Source: Whitmania pigra (taxonomy: Eukaryota > Annelida > Clitellata > Hirudinida > Haemopidae). From it: DNA of 64,000 nt. The notes under the pieces were generated by a model, which had not been told where the DNA came from, searched no databases, and worked only from the letters and a program-made list of their open reading frames with translations. Where the stretch lies: assembly GCA_021613335.1 (NCBI GenBank), contig JAJTWR010000431.1:2728001-2792000 (forward strand), read 5' to 3'. A program made the translations under genes and the position numbers. Below, piece by piece: positions 57,609 through 64,000 of the stretch (within the stretch, counting starts at the first letter, position 1; the number at the start of each line of letters is the position of its first letter).

Positions 57609-57932
57609 ATGGCTTGGATCATGCTCTTCGGCGCAGGACTCTTGGAAATCGTCTGGACTCTTGGACTCAAGTACACCCAAGGATTCACTCGGCTCGTGCC
57701 GAGCTTAATTACCGGCACCGCAATGGTGTTCAGCATGTTGCTTTTGGCGAAGGCGGCGAAAACACTCCCGCTCGGCACTGCCTATGCCATTTGGGTCGGC
57801 GTAGGTGTCGTTGGGGCCGCCGTAGGTGGCACCATCCTCTTCAATGAGGTGATGCCTCCGCTGAAAATCGTCTGCTTGGTGTTGCTCGTGATTGCAATTG
57901 TCGGCATCAAGCTCAGCACGGTTGCTGCCTAA
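57609..57932 (+). CDS. sugE: SMR-family guanidinium exporter (SugE/Gdx type)
   Basis: A 107-residue, four-helix small multidrug resistance protein. The start MAWIMLFGAGLLEIVWTLGL with Glu13 (proton/guanidinium site) and LKYTQGFTRLVPSLITGTAM follow the Gdx/SugE subtype, as does LPLGTAYAIWVGVGVVGAAVGG. The riboswitch directly upstream supports guanidinium export coupled to proton import rather than general drug efflux. It is followed by a strong terminator and is monocistronic. Confidence 0.93.
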   Translation: MAWIMLFGAGLLEIVWTLGLKYTQGFTRLVPSLITGTAMVFSMLLLAKAAKTLPLGTAYAIWVGVGVVGAAVGGTILFNEVMPPLKIVCLVLLVIAIVGIKLSTVAA

Positions 57933-57981
57933 TTATCGCTGTCCCTTCGAATCAGTCACTCGAAACCAGTAGCAAAAGAAG

Positions 57982-58013
57982 GCCCGCGCGGCGCAATCCG
58001 TGCGGGCTTTCTC
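57982..58013 (+). terminator. Intrinsic terminator after sugE
   Basis: GCCCGCGCGG (57982-57991) pairs with CCGTGCGGGC (57998-58007) over 10 bp with one G-T wobble and a CGCAAT loop, followed by TTTCTC. It ends sugE; it also overlaps the stop region of the convergent SMP-30-like gene and may work both ways. Confidence 0.85.
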
Positions 58014-58686
58014 ATTTCGGCAATTCGAAGGCGAGGAGCGCGTGTTCGTGCAGGCTGCTTACGTAGACGGTTGTGCCGACCTGGACCACGCCGGTGCTCA
58101 TGCTGTATTCGCCATCGTCCAAGCAAAAGTCGTGCACCACCTTTCCATTCAAATCGAGGCTGACCAGGCGATTTCGGTGCGGCTGAAGGAAACGCGGAAG
58201 GCGACCTGCAACCTTCCGAACGAGCAGTGGCATCGTTTGGAGTTTTTCGACGGCCGGGTTCTTCGGCGCGGCCATAGCAACCCAAACGAGGCCCGCGGCG
58301 CTCATCGAGCAATTGTCTGGAAATCCAGGCACTTCCGCAAATAGCTCGCAAATGCCTGCCTTGGGACGGTGAGCAATAGCGTCACCAGTTGCTGCAGAAC
58401 TTGGGCCGACCATGCTCGTTTCGAGGGCACATGCCCAGCCGTCAACTTCTAGGAGTCCGAGCGGGCTGTTGCACACGAGGATATGCCCGTTCGGCAAAAC
58501 CTCAAGCCCGAGCGGTCGGCCGCCGGTGTTGGCGATTTCCTTTGCCTCACCGCTTGAGGGGGCGACGCGCAGCAGACGTCCGTCCTTGAGGCCCACGATG
58601 AGTCGGCCTTCCTTGTCGCTGACGACGTCCTCCGGGCCTTCTCCCGGAAGCGGGATGAGGCGTTTCTTCGGGAGCCGACTCTTCAT
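58012..58686 (-). CDS. SMP-30/strictosidine-synthase-like beta-propeller protein, internally shortened
   Basis: A 224-residue product. The start (PLPGEGPEDVVSDKEGRLIVG, GGRPLGLEVLPNGHILVCNS) and the end (AEVPGFPDNCSMSAAGLVWVAM, HRNRLVSLDLNGKVV, YVSSLHEHALLAFELPK) are those of the six-bladed calcium-dependent lactonase/strictosidine-synthase fold. Family members usually have 300 or more residues: here the middle, about two blades containing the DVVV...G.IYFTD and FPNGVALSP elements, is replaced by a short stretch (GWACALETSMVGPSS). AGGGGGA precedes ATG 58686. It is probably inactive or a remodelled small propeller. Confidence 0.65.
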   Translation of the reverse strand: MKSRLPKKRLIPLPGEGPEDVVSDKEGRLIVGLKDGRLLRVAPSSGEAKEIANTGGRPLGLEVLPNGHILVCNSPLGLLEVDGWACALETSMVGPSSAATGDAIAHRPKAGICELFAEVPGFPDNCSMSAAGLVWVAMAAPKNPAVEKLQTMPLLVRKVAGRLPRFLQPHRNRLVSLDLNGKVVHDFCLDDGEYSMSTGVVQVGTTVYVSSLHEHALLAFELPK

Positions 58687-58860
58687 AATTTCCCCCTGAC
58701 TGGTGATGAGGCTCTGCTTGGGAATGCTCCTAAGAGTCTATAAGTTTAGGGGCGCCGACAATATGAGTAGATCTTCTTGAGATACGTGAATATGTACGCC
58801 AAAGTGCACTTTCTGGGGGAGTGCATACCTCACATTTGGTTTCACAATGAGATTCGACAG

Positions 58861-59829
58861 ATGTCTATGAAGAGTACGCACGAAGGCTCGTATGGTGCCG
58901 GTGTTGTCCTTTGTCTCCTTGCTTCCATAGCTTGGGGAGCGATGTTCCCGGTTATGACGAGTGCGCTTCGCGTGATCGATCCATTCACGTTTACAGCGAT
59001 GCGTTATGGTTTGGCTGGGATTGTTTTTGTCGCATTTCTAGTCCTGCGCGAGGGCAAGGGTGCGCTATCGCTGCGAGGAGAACGCTGGGGCTTGGCGTGG
59101 TTCATCGGAACAGCGGCCTTCGCTGGCTTCGGTTTCCTAGTTTTCCTGGGTCAGAAGCTGGCCGGCCCCTCCGGTGCGCTCAACGCCTCCATCATGATGG
59201 CGACGATGCCGCTGCTCGCTATTCTGCTCAACTGGATATTGACCAGCCATCGACCGAAACCTCTCTCATTTGTATTTATTTGCATGTCGTTCGTCGGAGC
59301 GCTGACCGTATTGACAAAAGGAGACGTAGGCGCTTTCCTCCATTCTCCTCAAAACCATCTCGCCAACATATTGATAATCGGTGGGGCGATGTGTTGGGTG
59401 TTGTATACCGTCGGCGCCACGTTTTTCCCGCATTGGAGCGCGTACCGATATACCGCGCTGACAACAATGCTCGGAATGACAAGCGTCATCCTCATCAACG
59501 CATTCCTGATTGCTTTTGGGTTTGTGAAGATGCCGACCCTTTCAATGGTCGGGGCGATACTGCCGCAGTTGGGCTACATGGCGTACATCGCAGGCTTTTT
59601 TGCCGTCCTCTCGTGGAATATCGGCATCAAAACGCTGACGCCAATCAACGGCGTGCTGTTTATGAATGTGGTCCCGCTTACTTCGTTCATTATTTCTTGG
59701 GCGGTGGGCGTGTTGCCAGCGACCTCGCAGTGGGTTGGCGGAACGATCACTGCTGCGGCGCTCTTCCTCAACAATTTTTATCAGCGTCGACTTCTGGCGT
59801 CGAAAACCCCCGTACCGCGAAGCGCCTGA
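58861..59829 (+). CDS. EamA/DMT-family transporter
   Basis: A 322-residue membrane protein with ten predicted helices arranged as two EamA repeats (LLASIAWGAMFPVMTSALR ... ; NILIIGGAMCWVLYTVGATF ...). Such transporters export amino acids or metabolites, and the substrate is unknown. ATG 58861 or ATG 58867 are equally likely starts; the open frame back to TTG 58777 has no supporting site. It is convergent with the SDR gene on the other strand. Confidence 0.85.
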   Translation: MSMKSTHEGSYGAGVVLCLLASIAWGAMFPVMTSALRVIDPFTFTAMRYGLAGIVFVAFLVLREGKGALSLRGERWGLAWFIGTAAFAGFGFLVFLGQKLAGPSGALNASIMMATMPLLAILLNWILTSHRPKPLSFVFICMSFVGALTVLTKGDVGAFLHSPQNHLANILIIGGAMCWVLYTVGATFFPHWSAYRYTALTTMLGMTSVILINAFLIAFGFVKMPTLSMVGAILPQLGYMAYIAGFFAVLSWNIGIKTLTPINGVLFMNVVPLTSFIISWAVGVLPATSQWVGGTITAAALFLNNFYQRRLLASKTPVPRSA

Positions 59830-59846
59830 CGCGGGGTTTCAGATGA

Positions 59847-60602
59847 CTAAAAGGCTTTTACCACCCAGGACAAGGGCGCATGCCGGAGGAACCAACTGAG
59901 CGGCGCCCAGGGCCACCAGGGCACGTACGCGGTGTCGGGTTCGCGGTCGATGGCGGCGGCGAGCAACCGGGCTCCTACTGCTCCATCGATGATGAAAGGG
60001 GTTTTCGTGGCGTCTACCTTTTCGGTCATCTCGGTGCGGATGTAGCCCGGAAAAAGGGTGGTCACCCGGACCTTCGGACGCTTCAGCATGTCGCCGCGAA
60101 TGCCGTCGGCCATCGCCGCAACTGCGGCCTTGCTTGCTGAGTAGGCGGTCAGGGAGCCGCGCCACCCACGCATAGCGGTGATGGACGAGACCAGCACCAA
60201 GTGGCCGAACTCTTGGGCGCGGAATATCTCCATGGCCGCTTCGCTCTGCGCCATAGCGGCGAGGAAGTTCGTCTCGACGGTGCGCCTATTGACGGCAAAT
60301 TGCCCTCGGCCGATCGGCGCTCCGCCGCCTACCCCGGCGTTGACGATGACTCTGTCCACGGTGCCCATGTCTTCCCGGAATCCTTTGAATACCTGGAACA
60401 CTTGCTCGGCGTTGGTGACATCGAGCTCCCGAATCCAGAGGTTGATGCCGGGCGAGGCTTGAAGGAGCTCTGTGCCGAGCGCTTCCAGTTTGTCGAGCCG
60501 ACGCGCGCACAGGGCCAGATTGCAGCCACGTTGCGCGAACTCTCGCGCCATGCCTGCTCCGAGGCCAGAACTTGCGCCGGTGATGATGATGTTTTTGCGC
60601 AT
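59847..60602 (-). CDS. Short-chain dehydrogenase/reductase
   Basis: A 251-residue classical SDR: cofactor site NIIITGASSGLGAGMAREFA, NAGVGGG, catalytic Ser in VSSITAMRG, and YSASKAAVAAMADG (YxxxK). The C-terminal WPWAPLSWFLRHAPLSWVV is hydrophobic and could bind membrane or an acyl chain. ATG 60602 has GGGAGG 9 nt upstream; the TTG at 60611 is less likely. It is the last of five co-directional genes. Confidence 0.88.
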   Translation of the reverse strand: MRKNIIITGASSGLGAGMAREFAQRGCNLALCARRLDKLEALGTELLQASPGINLWIRELDVTNAEQVFQVFKGFREDMGTVDRVIVNAGVGGGAPIGRGQFAVNRRTVETNFLAAMAQSEAAMEIFRAQEFGHLVLVSSITAMRGWRGSLTAYSASKAAVAAMADGIRGDMLKRPKVRVTTLFPGYIRTEMTEKVDATKTPFIIDGAVGARLLAAAIDREPDTAYVPWWPWAPLSWFLRHAPLSWVVKAF

Positions 60603-60629
60603 CTGTTTCAACCTCCCTCAACCATGGAG

Positions 60630-61313
60630 TTACCGGTAGGTGAGGAGGCGCGCGTCCCCCTGAAAGTGGGTGTGTACATTGAAACAACACAGGCGTGGCC
60701 CACGCTTTCGGGTCAGCACATGCGTATAGCCTGCGTTCACGAGCGTCCAGGTCAGGGTGACCGCCTGGGGCGAGGGAATCTGCAATAGCCCCTGGACGAC
60801 CGCGGAGATTGCACCTCCGGAGGTTGAAACCACCGCATCGCGATCGCGCGGAAGCCCATTGGTGAGTTTCTCAAATGCGTCGCCCACCCGTTTGTGGAAG
60901 GCAGCCCATGTTTCCGGGTAGTCGGGTTTTCCGCTGGCCCACCGCTCCATGGCAGTCTCGAAAAGGCGCTGAAAAGCCCCCATGGGATCGGGATCTTTGG
61001 AGATTGCCGCGCGCAGCACCGCCGGGTCTTTGAACTCCGGGTAGGCAACGTGCATGACCGCGAGATGGTCGAACTCGTTCCAACCGGACATGACCTCAAA
61101 AGGTCTGGTCGCCCCAAACCCTTCAAAGAACGCGTCCAGGGTTTGACGATGGCGTCGCATCTCTCCGCACACGAATACCGGGTCACGAAGGCCGTACTTC
61201 GCCAGCGTTGCGCCGAGTACCCGGGATTGCTCGACGCCCAAGGGGCTCAAATTGTCGTAGTCGTCGGAACCAAAGGAAGCCTGACCGTGCCGCAGCAAGT
61301 AGATGGAAGACAT
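60630..61313 (-). CDS. Histidine phosphatase superfamily protein
   Basis: A 227-residue branch-1 phosphatase with the catalytic LLRHGQASFGSDDYDNLSP motif (His9), a second Arg in CGEMRRHRQT, Glu in GWNEFDHL and the second His replaced or supplied by VVSTSGGAISAVV, where members normally have xSHG. Because this position reads TSG, activity may be changed. It lies 1-2 nt downstream of the phosphotransferase gene, suggesting that it acts on the same phosphorylated substrate. Confidence 0.8.
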   Translation of the reverse strand: MSSIYLLRHGQASFGSDDYDNLSPLGVEQSRVLGATLAKYGLRDPVFVCGEMRRHRQTLDAFFEGFGATRPFEVMSGWNEFDHLAVMHVAYPEFKDPAVLRAAISKDPDPMGAFQRLFETAMERWASGKPDYPETWAAFHKRVGDAFEKLTNGLPRDRDAVVSTSGGAISAVVQGLLQIPSPQAVTLTWTLVNAGYTHVLTRKRGPRLCCFNVHTHFQGDARLLTYR

Positions 61314-61314
61314 T

Positions 61315-62376
61315 TCAGCCTTCCTTAGCGATGACTTTTCGGCAGCGCCAATGGAGATAGTGAACCATCACCCAAAAGTAGCGGAAGGCCGGGTTCCGGG
61401 TTTGGCGGTGGTGGTACCGGTAATAAATTTGTTGGATGATTCCCGACAGTCGGAACAGGCCGTAGACCTCGTAGAAGCTCCAGCTCTCGGGCCGAGCCCC
61501 GATGCGCTCCTGGTAATAGGCTTTGACTTCGTCGCGGGTGAGCATCCCCGGCAGGTGGGTGGGCTGGCGACGGAAGGCACGAGCGATGAAGTCGTCGTCT
61601 GCCTGCGTCCAGTACGCGAGCAGATTGCCAACATCCATGAACGGGTCTCCCAAGGTGGCAAGCTCCCAGTCCAAGACGCCGATGACGCGCGTAGGATCGG
61701 CCGGGTCCAAGACGACGTTATCCAAGCGGAAGTCGTTGTGGGTAATGCAGATGCGCTCGTTCGTCGGTATCCGCGACTCAAGCCAGCGCATGATGCGCTT
61801 TCCGCTGGGCACGTTCCAGGTACGCGCATTGTGGTAGCGCCGATTCCAACCCTCGATCTGCCGTTTTGCATACCCTTGTCCGGCAGCGAGGTTTTCGAGG
61901 CCAGCATCCTTCACATTCACTTGATGGAGCTGCACGAGCGTGTCGATCGCATGGGCGCACATCGCTCGGTTCTGCTCTGCGGTCAGGTTCAGCTCTCGCG
62001 GCAGGTTGCGCCGAGGAATAATCCCTTCGATGCGTTGCATGACGTAGAATTCGGTGCCGATGATCGTCGTATCGTCGGAATAGACACACATCTTCGGCAC
62101 GAGGGGAAAATGCGGACGCAGCGCTTTCTGCAAACGGTATTCACGCCCCATGTCGTGGGCGGACTTGGCTTTCGTTCCGGCAGGCGGTCTTCGAAGAATG
62201 AGGTCGTCGTTCTCGTAGGCGAGTCGGTACGTCCAGTTCGACGCGCCGCCGGAGTATTGGGTCACCGTCGGTTCACCTTGCAGGTGGGGCAACTGCTGCT
62301 TGAGCCACGGGTTGAGGCGCGCCACCGCCAACTCCTCGCCCGTTCGAACCGCGCCCGCATTGTCGATAACTGTCAC
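61315..62376 (-). CDS. APH/ChoK-fold phosphotransferase of the ACAD10/11-associated type
   Basis: A 353-residue aminoglycoside-phosphotransferase-fold kinase: GGASNWTYRLAY and LILRRPP (nucleotide binding), a catalytic loop THNDFRLDNVVLDP, and GVLDWELATLGDPFMDVGNL (metal-binding Asp). This is the subfamily fused to, or encoded beside, ACAD10/ACAD11-type dehydrogenases, where it phosphorylates 4-hydroxyacyl-CoA. GTG 62376 is chosen because AAAGGAG sits 8 nt upstream and it overlaps the SDR stop (GTGA). Confidence 0.85.
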   Translation of the reverse strand: MTVIDNAGAVRTGEELAVARLNPWLKQQLPHLQGEPTVTQYSGGASNWTYRLAYENDDLILRRPPAGTKAKSAHDMGREYRLQKALRPHFPLVPKMCVYSDDTTIIGTEFYVMQRIEGIIPRRNLPRELNLTAEQNRAMCAHAIDTLVQLHQVNVKDAGLENLAAGQGYAKRQIEGWNRRYHNARTWNVPSGKRIMRWLESRIPTNERICITHNDFRLDNVVLDPADPTRVIGVLDWELATLGDPFMDVGNLLAYWTQADDDFIARAFRRQPTHLPGMLTRDEVKAYYQERIGARPESWSFYEVYGLFRLSGIIQQIYYRYHHRQTRNPAFRYFWVMVHYLHWRCRKVIAKEG

Positions 62377-63203
62377 CGAGCTGTCTCCTTTCGCTGTAGG
62401 CGAGCGTTGATGAGCGCCACTTGTTTCCGCATGGCCCGAAGCCACAGCCGATGGGGGAGCAGTCGCTTTTTTATCCAGGCGCTTCGACCTTCTTTGTTCG
62501 GAAGTATCTTCGACTCTCCGCGCGCGAGCCCCTGCAGAATGAGTTCCGCCGTCTCATCGGCAGACAGGCGGGCGCGTTCGACCATGCGCTTTGTGGACGC
62601 CTGGGAGTTCGCGTCGCTCGCTCGCATGTGCTTCGCGAGGTCGCTGCGGAAAAATGTAGGGCAGGCGACAACCACCCGAATGTTATCGGCAGCCAACTCG
62701 AGTTCGAGGGTTTCGGTCAGCGCTACCACGGCTGCCTTCGTGGCGTTGTAGGCGCTGGAGTTCGGCAGGTACACCATGGCTGCCATCGAGGCGATGTTGA
62801 GAATAGTGCCGCCGCCCTGCGCGCGGAGGCGCGGGACAAACGCACGGCATCCGCGAACGACGCCCAACACGTTGATGTCGATAGCCCACCGCCAGTCGGC
62901 GATACTCGTTGCGTCGATGGGGCCCATCTGGGCCACCCCAGCGTTGTTGATGAGCAAGTCCACGCCGCCCCAGCGGCTCGTGAGCCACTCCGCTGCGGCA
63001 GTCAGGTCGTCCTCGCGGGTGACGTCACACTGGAGGAAATGTGCGCGCTCGCCGGTTGGGTCCAAAGCGAAGCTCGTTTTCTTTCCCGCTTCGGCGTCCA
63101 CATCGCCGATACAGACCAGGGAGCCAGACGCCGCGAGCTGCTTCGCGAGTGCGGCGCCGAGCCCGGAAGCGCCACCAGTGATGAACACGCGCTCCAGTTT
63201 CAC
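62373..63203 (-). CDS. Short-chain dehydrogenase/reductase
   Basis: A 276-residue [43 protein letters not shown] and [13 protein letters not shown] (YxxxK), with a basic C-terminal helix ([19 protein letters not shown]). GTG 63203 overlaps the dehydrogenase stop (GTGA), and its own stop overlaps the phosphotransferase start. The much longer open frame to 63923 is a shadow of the dehydrogenase gene. In this setting it probably interconverts keto- and hydroxyacyl-CoA. Confidence 0.88.
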   Translation of the reverse strand: MKLERVFITGGASGLGAALAKQLAASGSLVCIGDVDAEAGKKTSFALDPTGERAHFLQCDVTREDDLTAAAEWLTSRWGGVDLLINNAGVAQMGPIDATSIADWRWAIDINVLGVVRGCRAFVPRLRAQGGGTILNIASMAAMVYLPNSSAYNATKAAVVALTETLELELAADNIRVVVACPTFFRSDLAKHMRASDANSQASTKRMVERARLSADETAELILQGLARGESKILPNKEGRSAWIKKRLLPHRLWLRAMRKQVALINARLQRKETAR

Positions 63204-64000
63204 TTGCCGTCTCGGTGTTTGTACTTGCGGAGTTCGGTGCGCGCCACCAAGGCCCGGTGAACTTCGTCGGGCCCGTCCGCAAGTCGCAGGGAGCGGGCAG
63301 AAGCATACATTGCGGCAAGGGGAGTGTCCTCGCAGACTCCGGCTCCGCCATGCATTTGAATTGCCATGTCGACCACCTTTTGCAGCATGTTTGGCGCTAC
63401 GACTTTTATCGCAGAGATCTCGTTCATCGAATCGCGCACACCAACAGTAGCGATCTTCCAGGCGGCGTACATGGTGAGCAGGCGAGCCTGGTCGATGGCC
63501 ATGCGCGCCTCCGCCACCCGCTCCATATTCCCGCCGAGTTCCAAGAGCTTCTTGCCGAAGGCGACCCGAGAAAGTCCGCGCTCGATCATCAGCTTGAGGG
63601 CCACTTCGGCGGCGCCGATGCAACGCATGCAGTGATGAATGCGGCCCGGCCCAAGGCGGCCCTGGGCAATTTCGAACCCTCGGCCGTGCCCGAGAATGAG
63701 ATGCGACTTGGGTACCCGGACGTTCTCGAAGACGACTTCGCCGTGCCCGTAGGGTGCGTCGTACTCGCCGTGCACCGTCAGCATCCGCTGAATCCGAACG
63801 CCCGGAAGGTCCAAAGGCACAACCACCATGCTGTGCCGATTGTGGACGGGTGCCTCCGGATTCGAGAGCCCCATGAAAATGCTGACCTTCGCATGGGGGT
63901 GCCCGATGGCAGTGGACCACCACTTGCGGCCGTTGATGACGAGATCGTTGCCTTCCTCAATAATGCGGGCCGCCATATTGGTAGCATCCGAAGAGGCGAC
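63200..64000 (-). CDS. ACAD10/11-type acyl-CoA dehydrogenase (5' end outside window)
   Basis: The last 267 residues of an acyl-CoA dehydrogenase. The frame runs to the window edge with [13 protein letters not shown], which follows the usual TEP(E/D) loop. It has [55 protein letters not shown] and [12 protein letters not shown]. The LADGPDEVH ending is the mark of the ACAD10/ACAD11 group, in place of EGTSEIQ. Coupling to the SDR and, through it, to the APH-type kinase matches this group's known partnership. The N-terminal ~140 residues are missing. Confidence 0.9.
   Translation of the reverse strand, partial: VASSDATNMAARIIEEGNDLVINGRKWWSTAIGHPHAKVSIFMGLSNPEAPVHNRHSMVVVPLDLPGVRIQRMLTVHGEYDAPYGHGEVVFENVRVPKSHLILGHGRGFEIAQGRLGPGRIHHCMRCIGAAEVALKLMIERGLSRVAFGKKLLELGGNMERVAEARMAIDQARLLTMYAAWKIATVGVRDSMNEISAIKVVAPNMLQKVVDMAIQMHGGAGVCEDTPLAAMYASARSLRLADGPDEVHRALVARTELRKYKHRDGK

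Noticed and set aside
61303..62751. 482-codon plus-strand frame over the APH-type kinase
   Set aside because: Lies antisense to a coupled operon with good motifs.

Overview
The window comes from a GC-rich, Gram-negative bacterium that is most likely a myxobacterium-like member of Myxococcota. The evidence is an AgmX/GltG-type TonB-like protein beside two outer-membrane barrels and large TPR proteins (Glt/Nfs style), a mevalonate-pathway operon with a type 2 IPP isomerase, many lipoproteins, an S46 dipeptidyl-peptidase and expanded Rhs proteins. This is inference from gene content; there is no rRNA in the window.

Layout. 0-10 kb: end of an ABC permease, a polyprenyl synthase with a GbsR-type regulator, a GGCT-like protein, GlgB, small lipoprotein/secreted genes, an FmdB zinc ribbon, Fur, a thioredoxin-like lipoprotein, a coiled-coil membrane protein, MlaC, and an alpha-oxoamine-synthase-like protein that has lost its PLP residues. 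10-20 kb: a solitary rplC, then a six-gene envelope-complex operon resembling Glt/Nfs, and a beta-helix protein. 20-25 kb: tightly overlapping mevalonate operon fni-mvaA-mvaK-mvaD without a phosphomevalonate kinase. 25-34 kb: housekeeping run of acyl-CoA dehydrogenase, MeaB, RNase III, cyclophilin, Era, Der, GuaB, GuaA.

34.4-51.3 kb is an accessory island of visibly lower GC: a twice-frameshifted SDR, lipoproteins, a large lipoprotein whose signal peptide and body lie in different frames, and a cluster of Rhs modules. Two Rhs cores about 2 kb long and nearly identical are direct repeats 3.6 kb apart. Each ends in a different HExxH metallopeptidase-like tip, and each is followed, with the same 13-nt overlap, by a lipoprotein of one shared family. 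Around them are Rhs debris, duplicated small membrane or Cys-rich genes, and a decayed IS3-family element. This looks like a locus where Rhs tips and partner genes are exchanged and accumulate.

51.4-64 kb: S46 peptidase, MiaB, a secreted protein, DedA, an unknown protein, a guanidine-III-like riboswitch controlling a SugE/Gdx exporter, a shortened SMP-30-like protein, an EamA transporter, and a minus-strand five-gene operon (ACAD10/11-type dehydrogenase, SDR, APH-type kinase, histidine phosphatase, SDR) likely acting on acyl-CoA or hydroxyacyl-CoA substrates. The dehydrogenase is cut by the window end.
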